The notes: a model not told the origin generated them from the letters alone. DNA of 64,000 nucleotides from Pomphorhynchus laevis (GCA_012934845.2 WNNJ02001360.1:80284-144283); one strand, 5' to 3'; shown: positions 12,461-24,985, numbered from the stretch's first letter. A program made the numbers and translations.

Positions 12461-13009
12461 ATGCATCTGGGAAAACAATATTTAAATCACTGTAAGGTAG
12501 AATATGAAACCCATGTCTCATATGTGAAAAATGAAAGATCTTCTTATTACTTGGTGCGCTGTAAAAGATCCAACAAGTCCCATCAATTTTTCCATTGCGG
12601 ACTGCAACTAACTTTAAGAGTCAGGAATTCACTATTCATAGTGCACCGGAGGTTGAAAAAGCTTAATTGCTTGGCAGACAGAATAATCAAGAATTATTAT
12701 TTTCTAGCTCTTTCGTATTCTCTTGGCAACCATCTAGCTCATTCGTATTCTCTTGGAAACCCTAATTCACACTTCATGTACCACGCACAGAAAAAGTATG
12801 CAAAGTATGGTGAACGAATTGAGCGTTTTGAAAAAGCGAGCTCCAATCCGTTGATTTTTGCAGCTAATGGAGGAATAGATGGTCAAACCGACCAGGTACT
12901 CAAACATATGGCAAAAAATGCCTTCAAATTTCACATGCGCTATGAAGAGCGCATACGCAATTTACGATGCAAAATCGGCATCAGCCTAGCCAATTCAGCA
13001 TCCATGTGA
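12461..13009 (+). pseudogene. C-terminal fragment of an R2-like LINE polyprotein (relative of LINE-D)
   Basis: This is a 182-codon open frame. Its last 75 residues carry YHAQKKYAKYGERIERFE, then SNPLIFAANGGIDG and RNLRCKIG. The C-terminus of LINE-D at 49.5-49.8 kb shows the same layout (YHEQRKNNKYLKR, then FVPLVFSAL, GGIG and NLRC). In both, the K-rich helix followed by a PL-(V/I)-F strand fits the end of a restriction-like endonuclease domain. The first half of the frame has no recognisable similarity and may be unrelated DNA. It is a fragment, not a gene, and was recognised by comparison inside the window only. Confidence 0.5.
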
Positions 13010-14399
13010 GTGAGATCTGCACGTCGTAACACACCACAAAACAGATCCACATTGTTATGACCTATCGGGCCCATTTGAGGGTAACCTAACTTGTAAATAT
13101 TACTTTTTGACAAAAATAATTTATTCTAAAAAATATTATTATATACAGGGCTTTTATTATATACAGGACATTTTTATTTATTTTTTCTTGTTCAAATCTT
13201 ATCTCGTTAAAAAAATTATATACAGGGCTTTGACCGAGAAGGCCGTTTTGCCCGCTCATCGAACATTACAACACATGAAACATATCAATTTCAACAAACA
13301 TTACAACAAATATATCAATTTCAACATAACCAAGGATAAGAACTTCCAATGTTGCCTTGATTAGCGTGTCTTATTCAAGTGTTGACCATGGCTTTGAATT
13401 GACTCAATGATGACGCAGTCATGATGTCGTGAGGCAATGTGGTTCACAACTTTCTCATTCTGCGTGACAATCGCGATACCATTGTCGACCTTCCAATTTG
13501 TCTTGCGCGTAACGCGAGAGAATGAGCCATGCGACTTTGTCAGACATTCAATTCAACACATTCACTTGGGTAGCCATTTATCCCCTTTACTATATACAAC
13601 ATCGCAAACAGATTCAGAACGAGTAGTCCGGCTTGCACTGATATCATGCCTATTGAAGTTAAACGATCGCTATAACTCATCATTTTACATCCTCGAACAA
13701 GCTTGCTGCCACGACGTAGAATTATCTCCAACCTCACGACAACGACAGGTTGTCGTGAGGTTGTTGAGGTAATCATTTCTTGATGTGTGTTAAAGCTTTA
13801 TCTCTCAAACTTTTTTAGGAGGAATTACTTTCCAAGAGAAGTTATTTCAAAAAGAAAATTTCAAAGACCGATTTCAAAAATAAACTCAACTGTTTACCAG
13901 CACTTACATTTTAGTTTTCCTTCTCAATTTTTTATTTGCTTGATGCTACCATATGGGAATTTGCTCTAAGGTATACTATGAATAATGAATATACTGATGT
14001 AAGAGACGAGTTCATGACAAACATCGATGAACATCCGAGCTCAATTGATGTGATGCATGAAGTAGAAGATACTATATCGTTAGGATTACCGCTTTCAATA
14101 ACTTTGTGTCCAGAAATATAAGATACCCAATACTAAGTATAAGATCACTAGCCTATTTGTTAGAATTTTACCAATGGGGTGATTGATATAATATTGATTA
14201 TTATGGATTTAGCTTTGCATGATGTTTATTTTATTTGTTTGTTGTTTTGTAGATATATTCAATAAAGCCATTTATTAACTCTACTATTCTACATCATTGC
14301 CGCATTAAATTGTGCAGCCATTGTAACAATTGAAATTTTTGATGACACTGCAAGTTGTTTTGATCCTATCTGTAAGCCAATAGCAGTAATAATAATAAA
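13010..14399. other. Unassigned stretch with a perfect hairpin
   Basis: There are local repeats of TATATACAGGGCTTT at 13140-13230 and a perfect 13-bp inverted repeat at 13730-13742/13750-13762 (AACCTCACGACAA and its complement, loop of 7). The frame 13437-13772 looks degraded and is not recognised. No gene is claimed. Confidence 0.35.
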
Positions 14400-16490
14400 T
14401 AATACAATAATTTATTTAACGTGTCAAATGCGTGCAAAATGCACGCTTACATGACCACTAACAAACAAAAAAAGAACATCAAAAGTCACAAATAATTAGT
14501 TAGTTGTTGAAATGGAATTGGATTTGGCGTTTGAAGCACGGCATAGATGTTGATTGGCGGATATGAATAGGCAGTTGATTCCACAAGAGAGGAGCAGCCA
14601 CAACGAAGGAGCGGAAGCCAAAAGAGGTAGAGTAGTTTGGGACATGTAAAAGAAGGGAATTACGGGAACGCAGAGCACAATACACAGTACGAGAATTGTC
14701 GAGAAAAGGAAGGTTGAGAAATGAAGGGGTATGATAAGTTATAAGGCGAAAAGCAATGATAAGAAGACGAATTTGAACACGACAATAAATGGTAGGCCAA
14801 TCAAGAGAAACAAGATAGTGGGATGTATGATCAAAACGACGAAGACGAAGAAATCGGACGGCAGCGTTGATGATGCGTTGTAAAGGAAAAAGAGTGGATT
14901 TAGGTGAGTTGGAAAATAGACTAAGACAGTAATCAAGTCTTGAGAAAAGAAGAGAAGATATGAGAGTCATACAAGAAGGGAAATCGATCAATCTACGAAC
15001 TTGACGGAGATTGCGGAGTATCAAGGTAGATGAGCGTACTTTATCACTAACGAAAGGTTTAAGTGAAAGTCGGTTGTCGAAATGAAAGCCTAGGAAAACG
15101 AGATTATCAACGATAGGAAGAATTGTAGAATTTAGTGATACGGAAGGAGGTTCTACGCCGAAGCTTGGAGGTAGGATCCACATGATTTTAGATTTATCAG
15201 GATTCAGAGAAAGGCGAAGAAAAGAAAGATGGTTGGAAATTGAGACAAGACAGCTGGAAACAGAAACACTAAGATTGTGAATACGATAAGCAGGTGCGTG
15301 AGCATATATGAGAATGTCATCAGCATATTGCATAACATGGAAGTTAAATTTATGAGAAATCGAAGACAAGTCACCGAGAAGAGAGAAAAGCATAGGGCCT
15401 AATACGGAGCCTTGTGGAACACCGGTCGGGATGGATGAAGGATGGGAGAGAGAAGAGTTAGAATAGACGCGAAATGTACGGTTTACTAGATATGAATAAA
15501 ACCATGATACAGTGGGTATAGAGAAGCCATAATCATGACGAAGGCGATGTAGAATAATCGAGTGATCGACGATGTCAAAAGCAGACGATAGATCAAGAGA
15601 AACTATGACACTACATAATTTATGATCGCGCGAGATGAGTAAGTCATTATAAACTTTAAGACAGGCAATTTCAGTAGAGTGATTAGAGCGAAAAGCGGCT
15701 TGGAAGAGAGGAAACAAGTTAGAAGAAAAGAGATATGTATTAACTTGCTTGAGAACGAGACGCTCAAGGAGTTTAGAGAGGGTTGGGAGAAGTGAGATTG
15801 GACGGTACGAATGTGGTAGTGAGGAGTCGAGAGATTGCTTTTTGATGAGAGGACGAACATTGGCGCATTTCCAGATGGAAGGAAATGTAAGGCTACGGAT
15901 GGACGAGTTGAACAATGTGGTTAGAAAGGGTAAGATAGAGGAGCAGATATTTTTCAGCAAGTGAGTGGAAATCGGGTCAGAGGGAGAGACGTTATTAGGT
16001 AATGGCAGCAGAACCGAAGAAACTTCATCAGACGAAACGGGAAGAAGGTGGAATAGTTCTGGGAGGGAAGTATTTAAAGAGAAGAGTGGGTACAAGGGGG
16101 CTACGGGTAGTAGGGAAAGTAAATTAGATAGCTTAGTTTGTAGATAAGAAGAAAAATCATCAGGATTTATATTACAAGTAGATGATCGTGAAAGAATTGA
16201 GTTTAAGATTTTCCAATGAGATTTAGAGTTGGAAGATGACTTGAGTTGATTTCGCCAAAAGATAGTACGTTTAGTACGTATAAGAATGAGATGTGAACGG
16301 CGTAGAGAAAAGTAGAAATCACGGAGATTTGGAGGGAGTGAGTTTGGAGAACGTTTAAAGCGATTATACACGCGAAAAGAGTGACGGAGTCGACGCTTAG
16401 AAAGACTACAGTCAGAATCGAGCCATGGAGCATGGCGCAAGCGCTGAGAGCGTCGGAGTCGACTAGGCAGAAGTTTATTGATAATTAGTG
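14400..16490 (-). mobile_element. LINE-A copy B, 5'-truncated but with long intact ORF
   Basis: The minus-strand element runs from about 16490 to its 3' end near 14400, where a shared segment (TTACATGACCAC on the plus strand) is followed by an AT-rich tail. The endonuclease part present in copy A is missing, which is the usual 5' truncation of target-primed insertion. On the 5' side it joins the repeated unit at 16440-17330. Copies A and C are much more broken, so this is the youngest of the three. Confidence 0.85.
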
Positions 16491-16536
16491 TTGTATAAGC
16501 CAATGTAGAACACTGCTGTTTTCTTATATGCAACAT
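14500..16536 (-). CDS. Reverse transcriptase ORF of LINE-A (678 aa, 5'-truncated)
   Basis: This encodes the retrotransposon polymerase that copies element RNA at a nicked target. Visible blocks: SYRPISLLPTLSKLLERL; LDLSSAFDIVDH (first catalytic Asp); TGVPQGSVLGPMLF; QYADDILIYAHAP (YADD active site); LNPDKSKIMWIL (thumb); VFLGFHFD; and the L2/CR1 C-terminal module SRLDYCLSLFSN, PLQRIINAAVRF, FDHTSHYLVSLDWPTIY, LRSRNSLLLHVPNYS, VAAPLLWNQLPIHIR. No stop interrupts 678 codons. About the first 20 residues come from flanking DNA, so the listed start is not the native one. Nuclease and any ORF1 are absent. Confidence 0.9.
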   Translation of the reverse strand: MLHIRKQQCSTLAYTTLIINKLLPSRLRRSQRLRHAPWLDSDCSLSKRRLRHSFRVYNRFKRSPNSLPPNLRDFYFSLRRSHLILIRTKRTIFWRNQLKSSSNSKSHWKILNSILSRSSTCNINPDDFSSYLQTKLSNLLSLLPVAPLYPLFSLNTSLPELFHLLPVSSDEVSSVLLPLPNNVSPSDPISTHLLKNICSSILPFLTTLFNSSIRSLTFPSIWKCANVRPLIKKQSLDSSLPHSYRPISLLPTLSKLLERLVLKQVNTYLFSSNLFPLFQAAFRSNHSTEIACLKVYNDLLISRDHKLCSVIVSLDLSSAFDIVDHSIILHRLRHDYGFSIPTVSWFYSYLVNRTFRVYSNSSLSHPSSIPTGVPQGSVLGPMLFSLLGDLSSISHKFNFHVMQYADDILIYAHAPAYRIHNLSVSVSSCLVSISNHLSFLRLSLNPDKSKIMWILPPSFGVEPPSVSLNSTILPIVDNLVFLGFHFDNRLSLKPFVSDKVRSSTLILRNLRQVRRLIDFPSCMTLISSLLFSRLDYCLSLFSNSPKSTLFPLQRIINAAVRFLRLRRFDHTSHYLVSLDWPTIYCRVQIRLLIIAFRLITYHTPSFLNLPFLDNSRTVYCALRSRNSLLLHVPNYSTSFGFRSFVVAAPLLWNQLPIHIRQSTSMPCFKRQIQFHFNN

Positions 16537-17330
16537 GCAATGCCAAAAATTTTCAATCTTAACAATGACTTCACAATTACATATATATTATTTAATTTTT
16601 TTAAACATTTTTTTTGTAATCCTGATGATAGCAGGAGCTATCGAAATATAGAATTTTTATCAAATAAAGGATAGTTTCTTTTTCTTCGTTCCTGTAATAA
16701 TATATTTTTGAGATGGAAGATTGTGGGTTTAGTATATATTAACTTCACAATTATGTACACTCAAAATTAGAATTATCACCTTCCCCTACCAACGCAGATT
16801 TAATTCAAAATCAGAAATGATTTTAATTAAATTTGCATGTAATAAGTCCTCTATTCAATCTAATTGCAATTAAATGAATCAAGTGATCAGTAGCTGGTGT
16901 CCAGCAATACTGAAATGTAGCATACTGCTGTTGGCTTATATATAGGATTAGAGCAACGTCAGTCATCAAAACTTTGAACTGACTGCACAATCAAATTAAC
17001 TTAAAACTAGGAATCAAACTGACTAGTTAGAGTATTTAAAAAATAGGTAGATTTTCAAATTGAAGGAAGAATCATCTACCAACACTGATTTAATTTGAAT
17101 TAATGATTTCAATTTGAAAAATGGTCTGTTATTAAATTTAATTTAAAGCAGTAGCGAGTCAGTCATTAAAATGACCGAAAAGTGATACGTACGTATTTGA
17201 TCAATATCTGATACACGGTCCAGTAATACTGAAATATAGCGTATTGAGGCTGGCTTATAGATATGATTAGAGCAACGGCAATCAAATTTTAATTGCATAT
17301 AAGCATATCCTATTAAGGTTAAAAGGGGAT
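16440..17330. repeat. Three diverged copies of an AT-rich repeat unit
   Basis: Similar phrases recur near 16480-16560, 16905-16995 and 17220-17290: 'ACTGAAATGTAGCATACTGC', then TTGGCTTATA, then GATTAGAGCAAC, with variations. The preceding halves (CTACCAACGCAGATTTAATT at 16788 and CTACCAACACTGATTTAATT at 17075) also match. The same phrase occurs inverted near 36960. LINE-A copy B ends inside the first unit. Confidence 0.55.
16610..16660 (+). ncRNA. Hammerhead-like core, weak
   Basis: The plus strand reads CTGATGA, then a stem-loop with arms GATAGC and GCTATC around AGGA, then GAAATAT. The arms use the last two bases of the CTGATGA box, so the canonical fold is strained. It resembles the motif in the 4737-4914 foldback. 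Catalysis is doubtful. Confidence 0.25.
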
Positions 17331-19439
17331 GTGCTGTTTAGACTCATATACGACCGTCTTGTAAGATCATATTCGCCTTTTCATATCACTGACCATTGAC
17401 AGTGGGATTCTCACTTACACCACCAATGTCAAACATAGATAAAATCATTTCTTACAAGCATTTCATATTTCGATCGTATAAGTTAAATGCCCAATGGATT
17501 AAGTGCCTCAGATCTTTAAGTCGTCACCTTTTCAGACGGGTAAACGTACTAAAACTCATCAACGGCATCACCTAATTACCAGACTATACGAAAGACGCAA
17601 ACACTCCCTATCAGTGAACTTGATAATTCACCAAGACATCATAAACGGCGAAAGTTCTCGATCATCATTAAGTTAGTGCTGCGCATTCTAAACTTAATCA
17701 AAAATATTGGAAAATGACCATATTTATAAGAGTCAGATATGAGAAAGAATTCAGCGTTGGTTTTACAGTTATGTTTGTGACACACTACATACATATAAAT
17801 ACATGGAATTTCAATGATAAAAAAACGGTAAATTAGGTGTTCTCTGTCAGCAAGATGTAATATTAGTAAATTGAACAAATCGAGAGAAGTTGACTTATCT
17901 CGATTTGTCCAATATTAGTAAATGCAATATTAAATGCAATATAAGCGAAATGTTTACAAACTGAATTGCACATTTAAAAATCGATAAATTGAGAGTTGAT
18001 TAAAATATCAACTTATTTAAATAACAGCTTAAAAATGTTCAATTTAGTTATTGACATAGTTTTCTGTTGACAATACCGATTTCTGTTGACAATACTGGGT
18101 TAGTTAATGCTTATTTTGAATTGAATGAGAAAATATTTGAATTATGAAAATAGACGAATTATGAAAATTCGTTCAATGACATGACACTTACAAATTTTAC
18201 AGTTGAGAAACCAGGAGAAGGGGCAGATCTTAATAAGGCTAAAAATGACTAACTGATTATGCATGACGGGTATTCAAAGTGCTAAGAATAATGCTGTATA
18301 GTTGTGACGATAAACTAGAATGTGAACTTTGTATTGTGTTAAACACTGTGATTATTACATTTTTACATATTTTATAATTACAATTTAATTAAATATTTTA
18401 ATTTTTTATGGATACATCAATCTTTTCATGACTGCTCTCTCACTAGGAGGGTTAAATAGGTCCTCGGCGATAAGACCAAAAAAGAAAAACGAGTCAACTA
18501 CATATACTTAAAACATCATTGATATCTTTACACTTTATTTTTTCATTTCTCTAGACGCAATTTTGATGAATTGTTTACCTTCACGTATCAAATTCCTTCC
18601 ATTGATCCTTCAGTCTATGCCGAATCAGCAGTTCTTCGATTCAATGAAATCAAACTTGATTAGGTCGTCCACGAGTACTTACAATTCGCTGTTCCCTAAG
18701 CTTATGCCTCGTGCCGCTTCATATGCCCACAACACCTAAGTGTTTTTCCACGACAGAATATAGTATCAAAATCCTCATTCGGTTTAATAACTCATCGTCT
18801 TTAACGTGGGCTTTCAGGGAGATAACGCATATGTGACGCATCATTCTCATTTCCATATTGGATTTTTTAGCGATCAGTTTTTCGATCGCTAAGAAAAAAT
18901 TGTCTTGATTCTTATAAATACTTACAATATAAAAAAGTTTGTGAGATAATATAACATAATTTGGCTATTATAAAACGCGCTTAAGCATAACATACAATAA
19001 ATAACATACAAAGATTAATAACTGATTACAATTTACACATATACCTACAATTACATATGGGCGGAAACAAGAAGTATACAGAAAAGAAGGAATGGGAATG
19101 GATTCAATTCGAGGTGGGTGTGATACTCTAGGTTGTGAGGTTTAGAGCATTATAAAGGTCAGGATAAATAAACAGCTGCAATATAAGGATCGATCGTTTT
19201 TATGTGGTTTTTGTAATGCTGACAATCGTAAGACCGGTGCTGAGAATAAGACGGATAGAGCTTTGCACAGCGACAGTCAAATGCGGATCTCGTTCCAGCT
19301 TGTGAAATGAATGCATATCGTATTCCTCAGGAGATCACCTCGAACGGTCTAAACAATACGCCCCATAATGAAAGTCCGCTGTGCAAACCGCCGCTATTTG
19401 TCGGTAGGTTATTCCAAATTCCGCAGTCTTTCTGCGCGA
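17331..19439. other. No recognised gene; possible LINE debris
   Basis: AT-rich DNA. Around 18540-18800 the plus strand gives short translated pieces reminiscent of LINE C-termini. The 19080-19440 stretch is GC-richer and may be the 5' part of the CR1-like element or another fragment. Nothing firm can be said. Confidence 0.3.
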
Positions 19440-22140
19440 CTTACAGAGATATAATACCATGTTGTGGTTAATGCGTATGATATATTCTGTGTTAAAGAAT
19501 CATGGCTACAACAAAGCATCTTGGATACTACTGTTGATATTTCAGGATATCGTCTACTTCGCGGTGATAGAAAGTCGAGTAGGTCTGATGGTGTTGCAGT
19601 GTACATTCGGGAACACTTTTTGATTTCTGATATCTCTCAAGTTTGTGATCCGCGTGGTTCTGTCGAGAGCATTTCCATTCATATTGAGTATGATTGTGCT
19701 GGTATTAGTTTTTGCAGTGTATATCGTTCTCCCTCTATGCTCACGGACTGCGGTCTGCTGAATACAATATTGCAATCGATAAATCACAGTTCTCACTTCG
19801 TTCTCCTAGGAGACTTCAACCTTCCCCGATCAAATTGGCAGCAGTCAATATTTGATGACGGTAGCGAAGTGGAAAGAGAAATCTCAGAATTTATTGCTGA
19901 TGAGCTCTTGCGAGTACATCATGTACAGGAGCCTACATGTTTTTCTTCTACCGCTGATACTGTACTTGACTTGGATTTTTCCAAGCGTCTTGAAGACATC
20001 GCTCGAGTTGATTACCTCCTGCCGATAGGTAGTTCTGACCACTGTGTGCTATCCTTGCAGGTCGCACCAAGCTTTAAATTCCGCCCTTCCGAGACATTAA
20101 TTGTAAAGCGAGTTTGGTTAAAAGTACGAAGTGAGCAAATTTTATCTTTTTGCCAACGTCATCTACTTCAATTAACAAATTCTGAGGAAGTTTCATTGGA
20201 AGTGATTATGGATTACCTTCTAGATGTATCCGATGTATTTGCCCCTAGGCGTGTCATCTCGCCAAATACTAAACATCCTGCATGGTTCGATCGAAACCTG
20301 AAACTGACGTTGAGTGTACAAAATCGTATGTGGAAGTTATCTCGCTCGCTCCGGCACATCGCCAATATTTATAGACATTTTAGAAACGTTTGTACTTGGA
20401 TTAAGATATCAAAACGCGAGAGATTCGAATCAACAATCATCGAAAAAGTAAATTGCAGCCCCAAGTTATTTTGGTTCTATGCTCGGCAAAACAGAACCCT
20501 TAATACCGCAATCAAACATGTCCACTCAGAGAATAGCATGGTTACAGCTGAATTGATATAGCTGAGACTCGCATCCTCGTCCTCAATTACATTCACATCT
20601 TACTTCTCACTTGAAATGGTACGGCTTCCCTATTCCTGGGTATACTGATTTCCGGCCAATATGCGCTTCTGAAATTCAAGAGTATCTTACCAATGTTCGT
20701 CTCTTTAGTGCTGCTGGCCTGACGACATTTTGTCATTCCTGCTCAAAGTATTGCCGTGTTACTTGGCGCCTTTACTTGTGGAGATTTTTGCTAAGAGTTT
20801 GGCCACTGGAAGTGTACCAGAAGGATGAAAAACTGCGATTGGTGTTTCTATTCCCAAAAATTCATTGCATCATCATGTAGTGATTACAGGCCAGTAAGCT
20901 TGACCTCTTCGATATGTAAAGTCCTTGAACGTGTTATCTGCAGTAGAATCTCGGACTATCTCGTCTTTCTTGGTATACTCTCATCTGCCCAGCACGGTTT
21001 TCGTCACGGTCGTTCGTGTTTGACAAACTTACTGCGCTCGAAATGTAACCCAATCGTTGATTGTTGGTAGCTCGGTCGATATAATCTTTATTGATTTTTC
21101 GAAAGCCTTCGACCGGGTCCCACATGAAAGTTTGATCAGCTTGTTAGCTCACTACGGTGTTTCTACAACTTTGCGCAATTGGATTCGTGATTTCCTTTGC
21201 AACAGATCATTTCGAGTGAGGGTTGGTATTAGCTGTCTTCTGATAGGCCTGTTAATTGTGGCGTTCCCCAAGGTACAGTCCTTGGCCCCTTGCTTTTTAT
21301 TATATTTCTAAATGATCTGCTCTTACACATAAATAGCCCCTGCTTGGCATTTGCTGACGATTTAAAAGTCTGGTGCGATAGAATTTCCGACCCACAGGGC
21401 CAGCGCCTACAGCACGATCTTCACACAATATATAACTGGAATACTGCTACCGGTATGATTATGAATGTAGACAAATGTGTCTATATGAAGCTTGGCAACG
21501 GTAAACCTGATTGTGACTTTTATTTAGGATGCCAGAAGCTTCACATTATATCTGAGCACATAAACCTTGGAATCATTTTAAATAACGATCTAAAGACTCG
21601 GCCGAATACCGATTATATCCATGGTAAAGCAATGAAGTCTCTGTATTGTATAAATAACACATTTGCTAAGCTTAAGCCGAAACTATTCAAGCATCTATAT
21701 TGCGCCTTAGTCCGCCCGCACGTGGAATACTGCATCACAACAACTTTCCCATCCATCAAAGCTAAAATGACGAAAATTAAGTCTATCCTGCATTAGAGGA
21801 AGCAAACTTTGTATTGGCTCGCATTATTCTTACACTAAGCGTCTAGCTTGTTTGAAACTGCCTTCAACGGCTCAAAGGCTACTATATTTAGACCTCGCAG
21901 CGATGTGGCTCTTGGTTAATGTTACGTTAGGTTTCCCATCATCTTTATACAATTACGCAATTTGAGTCACAGAGCTCACTCTTTCCCGCTGCTGTTTAAA
22001 TTCGCCCACGGTAAAGTCAGGAGTGTGGGTAGGCTTTCCCATCGCTCATTGAATATTTAGAATTTGTTACATGAGGACCTTGCCAGTGCTGCTAGCTATC
22101 GCCACTTCAAAAATCTACTGTTTAAGTGAATTGTCAATTC
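19440..22140 (+). mobile_element. LINE-C, CR1-like non-LTR retrotransposon, near-complete ORF2 with breaks
   Basis: The plus-strand frames follow one polyprotein. 19464-20561 (365 codons, uninterrupted) is the apurinic-type endonuclease and linker: DIFCVKESWL, GVAVYIREH, FVLLGDFNLPRSNW, LPIGSSDHCVLSLQV. Frames 20611-20880 and 20825-21070 give the RT fingers (SDYRPVSLTSSICKVLERVI, SSAQHGFRHGRSCL). 21057-21311 has IFIDFSKAFDRVPHESL; the VPQGTVLGPLL equivalent falls at a frameshift near 21290. 21290-21796 has CLAFADDLKVW (catalytic FADD) and the thumb. C-terminal remnants reach about 22130. The first ~20 endonuclease residues are not seen. Confidence 0.85.
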
Positions 22141-23667
22141 TTGTTTGGATGTGTGGATCTATTTTGATATTTAATGTTTTGAAAACAAAATTTGAGAACA
22201 GTTAAAACAGCCATTTGCGACTAGTAACTTGTAACCCATAATAATATATAGCATTGTACGGTTAATTTAAAATACGTAGACAGCGCTATTTATTTTAAGT
22301 GATAATCCCCTTGTACAAAGACTAATGATATTTCTTCAAAACGTTATCTAAGCTGCTCTTATGCGTGTTCTCACGGATGTACTGGCTACCGTATGACATT
22401 TAACTATATTCGCGAGATAACAGAATGAGTTGACTTTTTAGATACAACCATCTTGAAGATGAATAAGCTTGATTTTATTTTGCACTTCCAGATCGTCTTT
22501 CGTTGTATTTTCTTTTGTTGCTATGTCCTCACATTTTGAGCAACTGGATAACTTTTCAAATTCCGTGTGGTTGGCGTTGATTTTCGAACAGCCTTTATGA
22601 ACTAGTTATTACAACCTAAACAACTAATCGTATGGACTCATAAAGTTAGCTTGCAAATAGTACAGATGTCAATCCTTGTTGGCTGTAGTGATAGTTACTT
22701 TCGATCTCTCAGTTACATTATCTTTATCTTTAATGCATACCCTTTGATTCCATATTGTTCTAAGTTATCCTTCCATACATTATACTTTGTTTAGTCTTCT
22801 TCCAAATTTGCTCCAACGAGTACTATATCATCCGTTGATTATTTCCTTTGGTCTTCCTTATGTATTGATTTTGTCACTTCATCCAAAACGATTACAAAAC
22901 AAATGACTTTATGATCTTGTGACTTACAGTAGATCACTTACTCCTTGTGACCTCTAATCTTTTTTAGATTTAATTGTCTTCCCTGATCCGGCTTTTAGAC
23001 TTACGGTAGATATGAGCTTTTAGATTAATGAAAATGAAAGTGGATGACAATCATCGTGCTGAAGACAGTATTATACTAAACACATACAGCTCGTATATAA
23101 TCATCGAAATACAGAAGTCTTAACAACCCTAAAATATCTATACAATAATATCACATGCGCCTGGTTCACTTCTCGCTATTGTGCTTTTTATAGCAGAAAC
23201 CAATTGTTTAATTCGAGCTTAATCGTCTGTTTCTTTGACATATAGTACCGCTAATAGAACGTTTTTCGTATTCGCTCCCACTTTTGCATCTAGTTTTTCA
23301 GCGTATCTTACTATTACGTCCATTTTCTGCTTTGCTGCAACATCAATAGTATTATCTATTTTATAAGACGTAATCTCAAAGATCACATTTTTTATGGACA
23401 ATCAATATGCATTTCCAAAAAAGCGGCTAACATTGAATCTTGTTGAGTTTCTTATTACAAGGGCCGGTTAAATATTTGTTATTATTCCATATTGTTATAC
23501 CACACGTTATTTGCAGCCTTCAGGCTAGCGTTTTCCATTGCTGCTTATCCATTTATCGGGATCCTACAATAACTAGTTAGGTATTCTGTCCGAAAGTTTC
23601 TTGCGAAGCTTTCCACTGTATTTATGTTCTGAATATTTAACAATTTTAATTAAGAAATCCTTTTCCT
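22141..23667 (-). mobile_element. Possible RTE-like reverse transcriptase scrap in unassigned DNA
   Basis: On the minus strand near 22950-22740 the translation gives FVIVLDEVTKSIHKEDQRK, then DDIVLVGANLEED and a further helix. This resembles the RTE-clade block around the catalytic ADD (LxxVLDxxT ... ADDIVLVG). It has a stop in front of DDI. The rest of the interval shows nothing recognisable; the frame 23219-23401 (minus, 60 codons) is not identified. Confidence 0.4.
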
Positions 23668-24985
23668 GGAACTCTTTCATCTTCTCCCTGTCTCACCTTC
23701 CGAAGTCTCGTCTGTTCTCATGTCCTTGCCCAGCAAAACCTCACCTGCCGATCCCCTGCCTACCACATACTTAAATACATATGCTCATCGATATCCCTTT
23801 TTCTCACAACCTTGTTTAACACGTTCAACCGCATTCGTATTTTCCCTTCACACTGGAAATCCGCAATCGTTCGTCCCCTACTAAAGAAACAATCGCTCGA
23901 CCCCTCCTTTCCTTCTAGCTATCGCCCCATTTCACTACTCCCTACTCTTTCTAAGCTCTTAGAACGCCTCATCTTAATACAGATCAACGCTTATCTCTCG
24001 TCATCCAATCTGTACCCTCCTTTCCAAACCGCTTTCCGCTCTAATCACTCCATAGAAATCGCCTGCATGACAGCCTACAACGACTTACTCATTTCTTGAG
24101 ACAAGGCTCTATAGTGTTCTCATCTCCTTCGACCTCTCCTCCGCCTTCGACATTGTCGACCACTCCGTCCTCCTTTATCGCCTTCGTTATGATTACGGCT
24201 TTTCTTATTCCTCCGTAGCATGGTTTGCCTCATATCTGTCCGACCGTTTCTTTGGCGTCTGTTCTAATTCATCATCCTCCCCTCCCATCCCTATCTTTTG
24301 CGGGGTCCCACAAGGTTCAGTCCTAGGTCTCCTGCTTCTCTATCTTTTGCTTGGCGATATCTCTCCGTTTATTAAACCTTTTTCCTTTAACGTGATGCAA
24401 TACACCAATGACATCCTCATATATGCTCATGCACCCGCACATCGCATACACGATATCGACATTTCTGCCTCCAACTGTCTTTCTTTTATCTACGAACGTC
24501 TCTCCAATCTCCATCTCGTTCTAAACCCCGACAAGTCTAAAATAATGTGGATCCTCCCCCGTAAACCAAACATATATTATTCCACTATATTTTGCCTCAT
24601 CGATCATCCCGATAGTACACAATCTCACTTTCTTAGGCTTCCATTTTGATGATCACCTTTTCCTTAAACCCTTCGTCCGTGACAAGGTTCGCTCATCTAA
24701 CTTAATTCACCGTGACATCCGCCGTATCCGCCCCCATTATCGACTTCCGTTATTGTATATCTCTTCTTTCATCGCTTCTTTTTCCTAAAATCGATTACTC
24801 TCTTAGCCTTTTCGCCAATTTTCCAAAATCCATAATCCTACCCCTACAACACATAATCAACTCCGCCGTTCGAGTGCTCTTTCGCCTCCGTCGCTTCGAC
24901 CACATATCCACATATCTTGCCCAACTCTCCTGGCACACCAGGAGAGTTGGGCACGTTCCCAATTGTGGAGTAAGAGGATACATAC
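23668..24985 (+). mobile_element. LINE-A copy C, both ends lost
   Basis: The plus strand carries the same family as copy A, starting in the linker (near the segment equivalent to 11250) and running through SYRPISLLPTLSKLLERL (23812-24099), the FDIVDHS region, GVPQGSVLG, a mutated catalytic block, NPDKSKIMWIL (24347-24649) and part of the C-terminal module (24712-24950, FDHISTYLAQLSW). It is broken by a stop at 24099 and by frameshifts. Near 24919-24952 there is a perfect 15-bp hairpin followed by a later piece of the element, which marks an internal deletion with templated insertion. Confidence 0.85.

Noticed and set aside
13140-13230. Spaced repeats of TATATACAGGGCTTT as a possible CRISPR-like array
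   Set aside because: Only two or three imperfect copies with irregular spacing in a eukaryotic genome.
13437-13772. 111-codon plus-strand frame
   Set aside because: It ends in a perfect hairpin and has no known domain; it might be transposon debris but cannot be assigned.
23219-23401. 60-codon minus-strand frame
   Set aside because: The sequence looks protein-like, but there is no motif, repeat partner or splice evidence to support it.
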